From Candidatus Schekmanbacteria bacterium (GTDB lineage Bacteria; CSSED10-310; JACPHN01): a stretch of DNA of 64,000 nucleotides. The stretch lies in the NCBI GenBank assembly GCA_016188575.1, contig JACPHN010000265.1:16455-80454 (forward strand), given 5' to 3'. The position numbers were made by a program, and so were the translations under genes. The notes below the pieces were generated by a model, which searched no databases, was not told the DNA's origin, and saw only the letters and a list, made by a program, of their open reading frames with translations. Every line of letters starts with the position of its first letter. The first letter of the stretch is position 1. Shown here one piece after another: positions 29,028 to 37,224 of this stretch.

Positions 29028-30871
29028 GACTGGATCTTCCGTGCAGTGGAGACATTGGACGGCGAATTCTTGCGGCCGGCTCCGTCGCGGGGAAGCAAGG
29101 CACCGCGAATCTCGGAGAGGAAGCGCTCGTACTCCGGAGAACCGTCCGCGGCGAGGTTCCAGTTGCGCATGGCGGAGGTCAAGTCGAGCAGCCGCTCGCG
29201 CGCCTGGTCCTTGGAGACGAAACCGAAGTCGTGCTCGAGAACGCTCCTGGCCAGTTTGAGCGCGAAGGCCGTGCGCACCGTGGAGGGGCCGGCGTCGACC
29301 TCATCGTAGGCGTTTTGCTGAAGAAAGACGGCGTCGAAAAGCTCGGATTTGAGAAAGTGGACGAGCTCGTCGACGGAGAGCTCCTCCTCGCCGACGACCT
29401 TCATTTGATCGCCGATGCGCTGGCCTTCTCGGTAGAAACGCTGCAACGCGCGGACCTCCGCCACCCAGCCCGGCGCGTAAAGCTCCTCCAGCGCCGGTTT
29501 CAGCGAATCCAGGTATTTGGACCAGGAGTCGAGCGGCGAGATCGCCGGAAAGCGCTTGGCGTAGGAGCGAGCGTAGGTCAGTCCGAGGAAGCAGCCGACG
29601 ACGGCGAGAGTGGACTGGGTGACCGGTTCCTCGAAGTTGCCGCCGGCCGGGGAAACTGTCCCGATGATCGTGGTCGAACCTTGCGCAGCGCCGAGGTTGG
29701 GATCCGCGAGGCGGACAATGCCACCGCGTTCGTAAAAAGCGGCGATAAGCGACCCGAGGTAGGCGGGAAAGGCCTCTTCACCCGGAATCTCCTCGAGGCG
29801 GCCGCTCATTTCGCGCAACGCCTGGGCCCAGCGGCTGGTGGAGTCGGCCAGCACCAGCACGCGTAGCCCCATCTGGCGGTAGTACTCGGCCATGGTAACC
29901 GCCGTGTACACGGACGCCTCGCGGGCAGCCACCGGCATCGACGAGGTGTTGCAGATAATGATGGTCCGCTCCATGAGCGATCGTCCGGTGCGCGGATCGA
30001 CGAGCTCGGGGAATTCGCGGAGGGTTTCGACGACCTCGCCGGCACGTTCCCCACACGCCGCGACGATCACCACGTCGGCGTCCGCATAGCGCGACACGGA
30101 TTGCTGAAACACGGTCTTGCCCGAGCCGAACGGTCCGGGAATGCAGGCGGTGCCCCCCTCGGCGACGGGGAAAAAAGTGTCGACGATGCGAATCCGGGTG
30201 GTCAGTGGCCGCGACGGGAGGAGCCGTTCTGCATACGCGGTAATCGGCTTCTTGACCGGCCAGATCTGCATCATGCTGACCTCGTGGGTGCGGCCCGTTG
30301 CCAGGCTGCGCACCTTGCCGATCGGGTGGTCGACAGGGTACTCGCCCGCCGGCGCCACCTCCAGCACTTCCCCGGCGCCGACGAGGCCGAATGGCACCAT
30401 GATGCGATGGGTAAACACGCCCTCCGGCACCGTTCCCAGCCCGTGTCCCGCCTGCAGCTTGTCGCCCACGTGCGCGCAAGGTTTGAAGTGCCACTTGCGG
30501 TCGCGCGCGAGCGTCGGCAGGTAGGTGCCGCGCTTGAGAAAGAAGCCGGTTTTCTGTGCCAGCTCCTCCAGCGGATTTCCCAGCCCGTCGTAGACCATGC
30601 CGAGCAGCCCGGGGCCGAGCTCGATGGCCAACAGATGCTCGGTGATCTCCACGGGGTCGCCGATGCGAATGCCGCGGGTGTCTTCGAACACCTGCATGTC
30701 GCACTCCTCGCCGCGCACACGGATGATTTCCGCCTTGAGCCGGACGACATCCTGTCCCGCGGGCGCCGGGAGCGCGATGTAGGCGACCGCGTTCATCCGC
30801 ACGTTTCCGGTGAAGCGCGCCGACACCATGTTTCCATTTACGCCGACAACAACTGCGTTCGACTTGCTCAT
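29024..30871 (-). CDS. atpA: V-type ATPase catalytic subunit A
   Basis: A 615-residue catalytic subunit. The Walker A loop is [12 protein letters not shown], the standard V-type form. The Walker B strand and the arginine-rich region follow ([20 protein letters not shown]). The non-homologous insertion of V-type A subunits is present ([15 protein letters not shown]). [12 protein letters not shown] matches the region near the catalytic site. It overlaps the DUF2764-like gene upstream and atpB downstream by 4 bases each, so the three are translationally coupled. Confidence 0.94.
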   Translation of the reverse strand: MSKSNAVVVGVNGNMVSARFTGNVRMNAVAYIALPAPAGQDVVRLKAEIIRVRGEECDMQVFEDTRGIRIGDPVEITEHLLAIELGPGLLGMVYDGLGNPLEELAQKTGFFLKRGTYLPTLARDRKWHFKPCAHVGDKLQAGHGLGTVPEGVFTHRIMVPFGLVGAGEVLEVAPAGEYPVDHPIGKVRSLATGRTHEVSMMQIWPVKKPITAYAERLLPSRPLTTRIRIVDTFFPVAEGGTACIPGPFGSGKTVFQQSVSRYADADVVIVAACGERAGEVVETLREFPELVDPRTGRSLMERTIIICNTSSMPVAAREASVYTAVTMAEYYRQMGLRVLVLADSTSRWAQALREMSGRLEEIPGEEAFPAYLGSLIAAFYERGGIVRLADPNLGAAQGSTTIIGTVSPAGGNFEEPVTQSTLAVVGCFLGLTYARSYAKRFPAISPLDSWSKYLDSLKPALEELYAPGWVAEVRALQRFYREGQRIGDQMKVVGEEELSVDELVHFLKSELFDAVFLQQNAYDEVDAGPSTVRTAFALKLARSVLEHDFGFVSKDQARERLLDLTSAMRNWNLAADGSPEYERFLSEIRGALLPRDGAGRKNSPSNVSTARKIQS

Positions 30872-31659
30872 GAGAGTTTCCCCGGCGTCAGCGCCAAGAT
30901 GTCATCGAGGATTTCCTGTCCCTTCTGGAGGCTCCATGAGGCCTCACGTTCCAGGATTTCGAGCTTGAAGAAATAGCCGAGCACCGTGTCCATGGAGAAC
31001 TGATCGGTTCCGCTGATTTCGTCGATCATCTTCCAGCGCAGGCGGTCGATGCGGATCTCCATGTCGCGAAGATCCGGCAGTGCCAGCGCCTCGCGAACGT
31101 CGCTATACCAGGCGAAGCGATTCTTGAGGCCGAGATCCGCCTCGCCGAGATTGGAGACGATGACCTTCCACGTCGATGACCAGCCGCCCGTCATCTCGTG
31201 CAGGAAGGCCTCCTGGCCCAGATTGTCCTGCTGGCAGAGCAATCCGGTGATCGCTTCCGCGAGGCGGATTTCGCAGCGGCTCCACTCCTGCAAGAACGGG
31301 GAGGTGGATTCCTGGAGTGCCACGCGGCACCAGGTCCGCATCAGGACGTGGATGGGGCTGGGAGCCAGGACCCAGGAGGGCAGCAGGTCGACAGTCGGAC
31401 CGAGGGGCGTCGGTTTGCGGTCGCAGCGAATGCGGTAGCTGAGCTCGCCGGGGGAGAGGCTGGTGCCGGTGAGCGTCGTCAGGGCGCCGATGCGGGCGGT
31501 TTCGCGGATTTCTTCGCGGAGCATGACGAGCTCGAAATCGGCGCGGGCGGCGCCGTTGAGGTGGGTACGGGCGCGGCGGATGAAGTCCTCGGAGGTGATT
31601 TGCGGAGCTTCTCCGAGGCAGAGCCGCGGAAGGCCCGTGACGAGGTAGACTAGGAACAT
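30868..31659 (-). CDS. DUF2764-like V-ATPase operon protein
   Basis: A 263-residue protein between the E and A subunit genes. In Chlamydia-, spirochaete- and Bacteroidetes-type V-ATPase operons this place is held by a DUF2764 protein thought to act in place of the missing C-subunit. The start MFLVYLVTGLPRLCLGEAPQ and the end MIDEISGTDQFSMDTVLGYFFKLEILERE fit that family. No membrane segment is apparent. It starts 55 bases after atpE and its end overlaps the atpA ATG (ATGA). Confidence 0.7.
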   Translation of the reverse strand: MFLVYLVTGLPRLCLGEAPQITSEDFIRRARTHLNGAARADFELVMLREEIRETARIGALTTLTGTSLSPGELSYRIRCDRKPTPLGPTVDLLPSWVLAPSPIHVLMRTWCRVALQESTSPFLQEWSRCEIRLAEAITGLLCQQDNLGQEAFLHEMTGGWSSTWKVIVSNLGEADLGLKNRFAWYSDVREALALPDLRDMEIRIDRLRWKMIDEISGTDQFSMDTVLGYFFKLEILEREASWSLQKGQEILDDILALTPGKLS

Positions 31660-31714
31660 GGTGTTGGACCTTTGCCGGCAGCGGTGTGGCCGTGCGGTGC
31701 GCCGGCCGCGACGG

Positions 31715-32347
31715 TCATTTGCTTGCGCGCGGGAGCTCGAAAAACTGCCTCAGGTGCGGCTCGACCAGCCGCGCGAGCGCCTGAGTGAGCGCCTCCAGAG
31801 AAAAGTCCCAGGCGAAGGCCTCGCCGCGGCGGATGAGGCGGAAACCGACAAGCCCTTCTTCATTGCGCACGGCGACTTCCTTGCCGGCATCGACGTGCGC
31901 GGCCAGCGCGTGCAGGGTGGCGGCGGCGAGCTTCTCGCGGAGGTCCTCGCTCACCGAGATTTCCACGCCGTCGCCGCCCGAGGCCAGAAAGTCGGCGCAG
32001 ATGCGTGCGACGAAGTCTGAGAGGAAGGTTTCGTCGGTGAGAACGCCGCGGAGCTGCTCGCTCAGGACGGGGCGGATGATCTGTTGGCGAATGCGCTCCT
32101 GGAAGCCGAGGACGAAGTCGCGGGCGGCCATCTTGAGCTCGGCGCGCATTTGCTCCGTGACGCGGCGGGCGTCGGCTTCGGCGGTGGAGCGGAGGGCGGC
32201 GACCTCGTTTCGCGCGTCGGCGACAATCTGCTCGGCGCGCTGCCGCGCCTCGGCGATGATGCGGTCCCGCTCCTCCTCGCCGGCGCTCACACCTTCATTC
32301 TTGATCCTCGTGATCAGCGCAGCAATGCCGCTTGTGATTTCCGTCAT
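31715..32347 (-). CDS. atpE: V-type ATPase peripheral-stalk subunit E
   Basis: A 210-residue stator subunit and first gene of the operon. ATG 32347 is preceded by AGAGGT. The N-terminal 100 residues form a charged, Ala-rich helix (EERDRIIAEARQRAEQIVAD) typical of the peripheral stalk, and the C-terminal part is a globular domain that binds the head (GVEISVSEDLREKLAAATLH). No separate G/H subunit gene was found, so the usual helical partner of E is missing from the operon. Confidence 0.85.
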   Translation of the reverse strand: MTEITSGIAALITRIKNEGVSAGEEERDRIIAEARQRAEQIVADARNEVAALRSTAEADARRVTEQMRAELKMAARDFVLGFQERIRQQIIRPVLSEQLRGVLTDETFLSDFVARICADFLASGGDGVEISVSEDLREKLAAATLHALAAHVDAGKEVAVRNEEGLVGFRLIRRGEAFAWDFSLEALTQALARLVEPHLRQFFELPRASK

Positions 32348-32409
32348 GGGGAGTACCTCTCGGACGCGCGGGACGCGGGGAAACCTGACGCGAGAAACGT
32401 GCCGGCAGG

Positions 32410-32438
32410 ACGCTATCCGCATCGCGCGGGGATGTCAA
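32410..32438 (-). promoter_or_regulatory. Candidate promoter of the V-ATPase operon
   Basis: On the minus strand TTGACA (32433-32438) lies 17 bases from TAGCGT (32410-32415). The -35 box is perfect and the -10 box weak. It is about 63 bases upstream of the atpE start. Confidence 0.45.
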
Positions 32439-33031
32439 GATCGGGGTCCGCTCTGAGCCCACCGCCGGTTCGACTGCAAGCTGTGCAGAAAGCGCATCAC
32501 GAAGACTGCCGCCTCCAGCTCCCGCGGCCAGCGGGGACAGACGGAAGGGGCGCTGTCGTCCCGACGTCGCACAGGCGTTGGCTTCATGGACTATCGCCTC
32601 AGTGTCAACGGATCAAGCGAACCTCGATGCCGATCGGCAGCTCCTTCCAGGTTCGCTCCGTGCCACCTGCTGGGCGGCATGGGCAATCTGCGGGAGCACG
32701 TGCGAGAGCTGCGGCGCCGTTTGCGGCCAAGCTCCAAGATCAGCTCCAAGTGTCAAGCGGCACAAGTCGGGTGGCTCGTCTTGTGGCAGCAGCTTGAATT
32801 CTTGTGCGGATCCGCACCACGTGGCAGATGGGCCAAATCACGAGGCGAGTGCGTGATTGCCGCGATTTTCCCCGATGAATCGGTACCCTGTCATGCCGGC
32901 AGCCACGTCAGGTTCTTCAGCTTGTGCGGATCCGTTAAACGGTGATGGCTGGGACGCGGCGCGCCGAACCATCGGGCCGCGGACTTCTTCCGCAGGATGG
33001 CCGCCGCATGGCGCCGGCTATCCTGCGGATA
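32439..33031. other. Non-coding stretch at the island boundary
   Basis: No convincing gene is seen between the V-ATPase promoter and the first attC-like site. TTGTGCGGATCCG occurs twice (near 32803 and 32923). A perfect 10-base inverted repeat, TCCGCAGGAT with ATCCTGCGGA (32989-32998 and 33020-33029), directly abuts the attC-like copy. A 50-codon minus-strand frame (32435-32587) is open, but it has no good start signal and overlaps the promoter. Confidence 0.5.
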
Positions 33032-33096
33032 CAGCGGACAGCGCCCTGCGGTAGTAAAATACCTCCGGGCGCCGCCGCTGACCCGGCGCCCCGTTC
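33032..33096 (+). repeat. attC-like site, copy A (left end eroded)
   Basis: A 65-base segment nearly identical to copy B at 33693-33757 (4 differences) in the same orientation. It folds as an imperfect hairpin with CAGCGGACAGCGCC pairing against GGCGCCGCCGCTG, and it ends with the core GTT. The 5' AAC box of copy B is absent here and the 10-base inverted repeat takes its place, so this copy may have recombined or decayed. Confidence 0.55.
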
Positions 33097-33172
33097 GACG
33101 GACGTAACGCGGCCAGCGTAGGCAGGCACGCAGGGCCGGGACGGCAGACCCTGTGGCAGAACTAGACACGAC

Positions 33173-33397
33173 ATGGACAACCAGTACACCGGCGTCTTCG
33201 AGCAGGTTGGAGAGTGGTGGATCGGGCACGTCGAGGAACTGCCCGGCTGCAACGTCCAAGAGCGGACGATCGAGGAGGCTCGGGAGAGTCTGAAGGAAGC
33301 GGTTCAACTCATCGTGAGTGCCAACCGGGAACTGGCCAGGCGCGAGTCGGAGGGCCACCAGGTCGTCCGAGAACCGCTGGCAGTCCCGGTTGAGTGA
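33173..33397 (+). CDS. hicB: HicB-family antitoxin
   Basis: A 74-residue protein with the HicB partial RNase-H fold: YTGVFEQVGEWWIGHVEELP followed by GCNVQERTIEEARESLKEAV. In this type II module HicB binds and inhibits the HicA mRNA interferase and represses the operon. There is no separate DNA-binding domain at the C-terminus, as in short HicB forms. The gene lies between two attC-like sites, consistent with a cassette. It overlaps hicA (GTGA). No good ribosome-binding site precedes the ATG. Confidence 0.8.
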   Translation: MDNQYTGVFEQVGEWWIGHVEELPGCNVQERTIEEARESLKEAVQLIVSANRELARRESEGHQVVREPLAVPVE

Positions 33398-33583
33398 AAC
33401 GCGCCGAGCTCACCCGGCACCTCAACGCTCACGGCTGCAAGCTTCTGCGCGAGGGTGGACGTCACGATCTACTAGAACCCGGCGAACCGCCTCACCAGCG
33501 CGGTGCCACGACATGCCGAGATTCTCGATCCTGTTGCCAACCGCATCTGCAAGGACCTGGCGATACCTCGGCCGGGCGAGTAG
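33394..33583 (+). pseudogene. hicA: HicA-type toxin gene, frameshifted
   Basis: The first 24 codons encode a normal HicA start, MKRAELTRHLNAHGCKLLRE then GGRH, including the catalytic His. After that His the frame is lost. The remainder of the toxin is readable one frame away as NPANRLTSAVPRHAEILDPV then ANRICKDLAIP, ending at TAG 33581-33583. Ten bases separate the two halves where family proteins have four codons, so a 2-base loss (or 1-base gain) fits. As it stands the original frame runs on to 33666 through unrelated sequence. The toxin should be inactive while its antitoxin is intact. Confidence 0.8.
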
Positions 33584-33606
33584 GCCCAGCCGGAGCTGCT
33601 GCGCTT

Positions 33607-33648
33607 CGGAAGAACGGGACGGCGGGCAAAGCCCGGTGGTTGCGCCGC
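33607..33648. repeat. 42-base repeat, copy 1
   Basis: Matches 33774-33815 at 37 of 42 positions in the same orientation. Both contain the self-complementary core CCGGGCAAAGCCCGG or a close variant. The pair flanks attC-like copy B. Confidence 0.7.
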
Positions 33649-33678
33649 TTCCGCCGGCGAGGGTAGGTATGAAGCGGC

Positions 33679-33760
33679 AGAACAACCGAGTGCAGCGGAC
33701 AGCGCCCTGCGGTAGTAAACTACCTCCGAGCGCTGCCGCTGACCCGGCGCCCCGTTCTTC
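33679..33760 (+). repeat. attC-like recombination site, copy B
   Basis: The site starts AGAACAACC and ends CCCCGTTCTTC, giving the AAC...GTT ends of integron attC sites. The inner arms are GTGCAGCGGACAGCGC and GCGCTGCCGCTGAC. They pair fully except for two unpaired bases in the left arm, a G and an A. Such extrahelical bases are the hallmark that orients attC hairpins for the integrase. A spacer of about 25 bases separates the arms. It separates the hicBA unit from the VOC gene, as expected for consecutive cassettes. Confidence 0.65.
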
Positions 33761-33773
33761 CGACGCTGTGCAT

Positions 33774-33815
33774 CGGAAGAACGCGGCGCCGGGCAAAGCC
33801 CGGTTGTTCCGCCGC
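33774..33815. repeat. 42-base repeat, copy 2, with inverted arm
   Basis: Second copy of the 42-base repeat. Its last 15 bases, CGGTTGTTCCGCCGC (33801-33815), are the inverse of GCGGCAGAACAACCG at 33674-33688 with one mismatch, so the attC-like copy B sits inside a larger 142-base inverted structure. Confidence 0.7.
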
Positions 33816-33884
33816 GCTGATTCGCGCAACTGCGAGCGCATCGTTGACTCCGGCGCTCGGCGGCTCATCACGAAGGAGAGTCAC

Positions 33885-34370
33885 ATGGTGAAGCCAGCAA
33901 AGAACACGATTTGCCTTTGGTACAATGGCGACGCTGAGGACGCCGCGCGATTTTACGCCAAGATTTTTCCCGATTCATCCGTCGGCGCGGTGCATCACGC
34001 ACCGGGAGACTTTCCGTCCGGGAAGAAAGGCGATGTGTTGACGGTCGAGTTTACCGTGATGGGGATTCCCTGCCTCGGGCTCAATGGCGGACCTGCATTC
34101 AAGCACAACGAAGCATTCTCCTTTCAGGTCGCGACCGCCGACCAGGCCGAAACCGATCGTTACTGGAACGCAATCGTCGGCAACGGCGGCCAGGAGAGTG
34201 CGTGCGGCTGGTGCAAGGACAAATGGGGATTGTCCTGGCAGATTACGCCGATCGCTCTGACCAAAGCGATAACCGATCCCGATCCCGCGGCCGCCAAGCG
34301 CGCGTTCGATGCGATGATGCAGATGACAAAGATCGACATCGCCGCAATCGAGGCGGCGCGCCGCGGTTGA
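33885..34370 (+). CDS. VOC-superfamily (PhnB-like) protein
   Basis: A 161-residue protein with AAGGAG about 8 bases before its ATG. It matches the PhnB / 3-demethylubiquinone-methyltransferase-like branch of the vicinal oxygen chelate fold: NTICLWYNGDAEDAARFYAK, the strand VEFTVMGIPCLGLNGGP, FSFQVATADQAETDRYWNAI and WCKDKWGLSWQITPIAL. The substrate of this branch is mostly unknown. VOC proteins are common cargo of integron cassettes, and this one follows an attC-like site. A hairpin lies right after the stop codon. Confidence 0.88.
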   Translation: MVKPAKNTICLWYNGDAEDAARFYAKIFPDSSVGAVHHAPGDFPSGKKGDVLTVEFTVMGIPCLGLNGGPAFKHNEAFSFQVATADQAETDRYWNAIVGNGGQESACGWCKDKWGLSWQITPIALTKAITDPDPAAAKRAFDAMMQMTKIDIAAIEAARRG

Positions 34371-34372
34371 GG

Positions 34373-34416
34373 CTGCACCTGGTAGGTGAAGACCCGGAAT
34401 CGGGAACGAGGTGCAG
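34373..34416 (+). terminator. Hairpin after the VOC gene
   Basis: CTGCACCT and AGGTGCAG pair perfectly over 8 bases around an inner CCCGGAATCGGG hairpin, starting 3 bases after the VOC stop codon. There is no U-tract, so terminator activity is uncertain. It lacks AAC/GTT ends and does not look like a third attC site. Confidence 0.35.
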
Positions 34417-34435
34417 TCGGCTTCGGGGTTTCCGG

Positions 34436-34740
34436 TCATGGGCTGACCGCCGTTCGCCTAGCGAGGTGCCATCCGTCGCTGGCGCGGCGGATGCGCGTGC
34501 TCTTCTCTAGCGTTTGCAGCACGTCGCCGAGTCGTTTGTTGCGGACGTGAAGCTCCGCGCGCAACTGTTCGCGGGTGAGCGGCCCCGCGGTGCGACGGAG
34601 CGCGTCGAGCAGACGGTCGGCCAGGGTAGGGTCGCTCCGAGCCGGTTGCGGTGGCCGTGCGGAAGGTATTAACCACGCGCAGGCGTGCGGCCGGCAGGAC
34701 GATCGCTGCTGCTGTCGTCGGCTTGCAGGTGGGCATCCTT
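34436..34740 (-). pseudogene. Winged-helix C-terminal remnant
   Basis: A minus-strand frame ending at 34436-34438 encodes a recognisable winged-helix-like end: DPTLADRLLDALRRTAGPLT, REQLRAELHVRNKRLGDVLQ, TLEKSTRIRRASDGWHLAR. The frame opens only after a TAA at about 34741, has no start codon, and its first 35 codons are low-complexity. It looks like the surviving 3' end of a larger gene, perhaps a mobile-element ATPase or primase, whose 5' part has been lost. Confidence 0.5.
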
Positions 34741-34850
34741 ATTTGTCAAGCGATCTCTCCCACGACGCCCAGGTCCCGGGGATTCGGCGCCGTCTCACCG
34801 CTGGCCGCGTGAGCTTGCTTCGCCCGATCGCCGGGGGTGCCGTGCCGCCG

Positions 34851-34871
34851 GTCAAGTCTCCGCGAACGATG
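34851..34871. repeat. 21-base direct repeat, left copy
   Basis: GTCAAGTCTCCGCGAACGAT plus one base (G) is repeated exactly at 37421-37441 in the same orientation. The two copies bracket 2.5 kb including the decayed insertion sequence. The flanks outside the repeats do not match. Confidence 0.7.
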
Positions 34872-34873
34872 CA

Positions 34874-34899
34874 GACCTGACCGGAAGTCGCGGTTCGCA
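34874..34899. repeat. 26-base repeat, copy 1
   Basis: GACCTGACC(C/G)GAAGTCGCGG followed by TTCGCA, found again at 35509-35534 with one mismatch, same orientation. It begins 3 bases after the 21-base repeat. Confidence 0.65.
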
Positions 34900-35305
34900 G
34901 GGGGCGGTGATCGGGTGGAGATGTGCATGGGGAGCAGTGGTGCGTTGGGCGCGAGGAATGGGAGCGGGGAGCTGCGCCAATTCGCGTTGAGCGTCAGTAG
35001 TGGCTCCCCCGAGGCGGTGCGTCATTTCGACGTGCTTCAGGATTTCCACGCTGTTGGGGGAATCACTCTGGGGCTGTTCGGGCCACTTCCGGCCGTCTCC
35101 GGCACGGACCGAGGAGGTAGCGCGCAGAACCTTCGGAATCCGATGCGGTGCTGTTGTTGACGGCCATCGGCAGGCGCCGGGCGGCGTTCGGCGTCGCCGG
35201 CGAGAGCTCGCGGCGGGAAGTCCGCGCCGGGATTGTCCGAGAGGCACGGGGTGAGGGGAATGGACAAGCCCGCGATCTCGAGCAGCCGCAGCGGCCGGTA
35301 TGGGG

Positions 35306-35347
35306 AACAGAGGTCCGGGGGTGATCTATCACCTGCCGACTTCTGTC
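35306..35347. repeat. 42-base imperfect palindrome, copy 1
   Basis: The centre is GTGAT-CT-ATCAC and the outer arm ends GCCGACTTCTGTC. It is related to copy 2 at 35408-35449; the 27-base right halves match at 22 positions. The centre stays palindromic although the middle bases differ, as expected for a structured element. Confidence 0.6.
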
Positions 35348-35407
35348 CTCCCGGCTCACCGAAGTCGGTTGGTGAGGCCTCAAGGCATGAGCTCTGTCCG
35401 CATATCG

Positions 35408-35449
35408 GACAGGAGTCGAGTGGTGATTGATCACCCTACGACTTCTGTC
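35408..35449. repeat. 42-base imperfect palindrome, copy 2
   Basis: GACAGGAGTCGAGTGGTGAT and ATCACCCTACGACTTCTGTC are inverse copies (16 of 20 positions) around TG. A shorter inverted half (GAAGTCGGTTGGTG) lies between the two palindromes near 35360. The group resembles REP or BIME-type intergenic repeats. Confidence 0.6.
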
Positions 35450-35508
35450 GCCGCCAGATGTCCTGCCGCAGTCCCGCGGACTTCCAGGCACGCCTTGGAG
35501 GTGAGCGA

Positions 35509-35534
35509 GACCTGACCCGAAGTCGCGGTTCGCA
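35509..35534. repeat. 26-base repeat, copy 2
   Basis: Second copy of the repeat at 34874-34899, one mismatch, same orientation. Confidence 0.65.
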
Positions 35535-35747
35535 TGGAGTCTGAGCCCTCGCCTCACGTAACGCGACACGGGCGGCAGCGGCCGAATTGTCGACTGCTTC
35601 CGCAAGGGATGGTGCGGGCATCGGATCGACCCTGACCTGGGAAGCGGCGTCACTCCCTGGGCGTCATGGGTGTTGGCCCGAGGTGCTGGTCAAAGAGCGA
35701 CGCCGGCTTTACATGATCTCGCGGTAGTGACATCGCAAGGGCAGGAA

Positions 35748-35777
35748 GGCGGCAGGCAATGATCACATCCTGCCGCC
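35748..35777. other. Strong hairpin upstream of the decayed insertion sequence
   Basis: GGCGGCAGG and CCTGCCGCC form a perfect 9-base stem with a 12-base loop (CAATGATCACAT). TTGTTG follows soon after on the plus strand. It could be a terminator shielding the transposase or part of an element end. Confidence 0.35.
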
Positions 35778-35883
35778 CTTGTTGACGAAGACCGACGGAG
35801 CCGCCAGCTTTTGGGCGGAAGATCCGTTCACAGCTCGGCCCCGTCCTGACCCTTAATCATTTCATCATGGCAGGAGGGGACAG

Positions 35884-37224
35884 ATGGCTCTACCTCCGAT
35901 GCGCGCCAATGATCAGCGCTTTCGGCGCTGGTGGAGCAAGTGTTGCCGAGTCATGCGTCGCCTGTGGGAAGGCGACATCCCCGACCCGCGATCCCGCCAG
36001 GGGCGGCGTTGGGAGCTTTTCCCGCTCTTGCGGGCGATGTGGGTGGGGATGCTGTGCAACGCGCCGAGCTTCGCGCTGTCGATGACCTCAGCAAGAACCT
36101 CACCGCGGCTTCCTTTGGCTTTTTTCGCCAAGTGCCCGGTTCGACGCTGTGGGACCTGATCCTGAAGCTGGACCCGGCGGCATTTCGCGAAGTATTGGTG
36201 GAGCAGGTGCGGCGCCTGCACCGCATGAAGGTGTTTCAACTCGAGCTGCCGTTCGGGGTGGTGTCGATCGACGGAAAGACCACGGCAGTAAAAGAAGAGG
36301 TGAATAAATACTGTCAGCGCCAGAGCGGGGGATACTGGCTGTATCAGGTGCTGAATGCGACCTCGATCAGTACCCCACTGTCGCCGCTGATCATGCAGCT
36401 CCCGATCAACCGACAGACCATGAGCTTGGGATGCTGCCCGCGATGATCGAGGCGCTCGAAACGGCCTACTGGCACAGTGCACTGATCCGGGCGGTGTTCA
36501 TGGATGCCGGGTTCGCCACGCGAGAGGACATGCAGTGGATTTACGATCGCCGGTTATGGTTCATCGTCCGCGTCGCAGTGGATTTACGATCGCCGGTTAT
36601 GGTTCATCGTCCGCGTCAAGGAAAAGCATCTGGCGCTGAAGGCCGAGCTGCGGCGCCTGTTGGCTGCCTGGCAAGCGGCGGGCGGGGCGCGGTGGGCAGC
36701 CGAAGAAAGGTGGGAGCGGTCGAAGGGCGAGCTCATTCGCCGCCAGATCTGGCGGACAGAGCAGATCGCGGGGTATTCGGATTGGCTCATCCGCCACGGC
36801 TGGGTGGTGCAGGTGACGCATCGGGACGACGCCGGACAGGAGAAGACGGAGTTTCGCTAGTACGTCTCCGACATTCCGGCGGAAGAAGCTCGGCGCGGTG
36901 CAGGCGCTGGCGACGGTACGGGCGCATTGGCGGATCGAGAACGGCACCCATTGGGTGGCGGATGTGATCTGGAGGGAAGACGACAAGCGGTGGTGCGGCC
37001 GAGGGAACGCGCTGATGGTGCTGTTGTTGCTGCGTGCAATGGCGATGAGCATCGCGAGCTGGCTGCGCGGACGAGCGCTACGGCATGAGCGAGCCGCGAC
37101 GACTGGCCGGCCGCTGCGAATCGAGCTGCCGAAGTGGGGGGCCTTACTGACGTGGATCGAGCGCTCTGTGCTCATCGTGATGGCCGCTGGTCCGATCGCC
37201 CAGGTAGCTCAAAGCGGCACCTGA
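35884..37224 (+). mobile_element. Decayed insertion sequence, ISAs1-like DDE transposase
   Basis: Transposase segments are readable in order but in changing frames. They are MALPPMRANDQRFRRWW then QGRRWELFPLLRAMWVGML, RAVDDLSKNLTAASFGFFRQ, LPFGVVSIDGKTTAV (first Asp of the triad), AVFMDAGFATREDMQWIYDR (second Asp), and ALATVRAHWRIENGTHWVAD (with the Glu). At least four frame changes (near 36065, 36410, 36575 and 36890), a 43-base tandem duplication and an in-frame TAG near 36858 separate them. The DGKT and HWRIEN-HWV motifs point to an ISAs1-like family. GGAGGGG precedes the start. I could not find convincing terminal inverted repeats. Confidence 0.75.
36532..36617. repeat. 43-base exact tandem duplication in the transposase
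   Basis: Two identical 43-base copies, 36532-36574 and 36575-36617, begin GCAGTGGATTTACGATCGCC. Because 43 is not a multiple of three the duplication shifts the frame. The copies are identical, so the event is recent compared with the rest of the decay, or is an assembly artefact. Confidence 0.9.

Larger units (their letters stand above)
34741..35883. other. Repeat-rich region without genes
   Basis: Long frames are open on both strands because of high GC, but none has a start signal or a recognisable product. What the stretch does hold is several short repeats: a 21-base direct repeat, a 26-base repeat pair, two 42-base imperfect palindromes and a strong hairpin, listed separately. It reads as decayed mobile or cassette DNA. 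Confidence 0.6.

Noticed and set aside
32435-32587. 50-codon minus-strand gene upstream of atpE
   Set aside because: It overlaps the probable V-ATPase promoter, lacks a ribosome-binding site and has no recognisable product.
34373-34416. Third attC site after the VOC gene
   Set aside because: It is a hairpin, but it lacks AAC/GTT ends and the shared arm sequence of copies A and B.
35063-35653. 196-codon minus-strand frame in the repeat region
   Set aside because: Its sequence is mostly translated palindromic repeats; no start signal or domain is seen.
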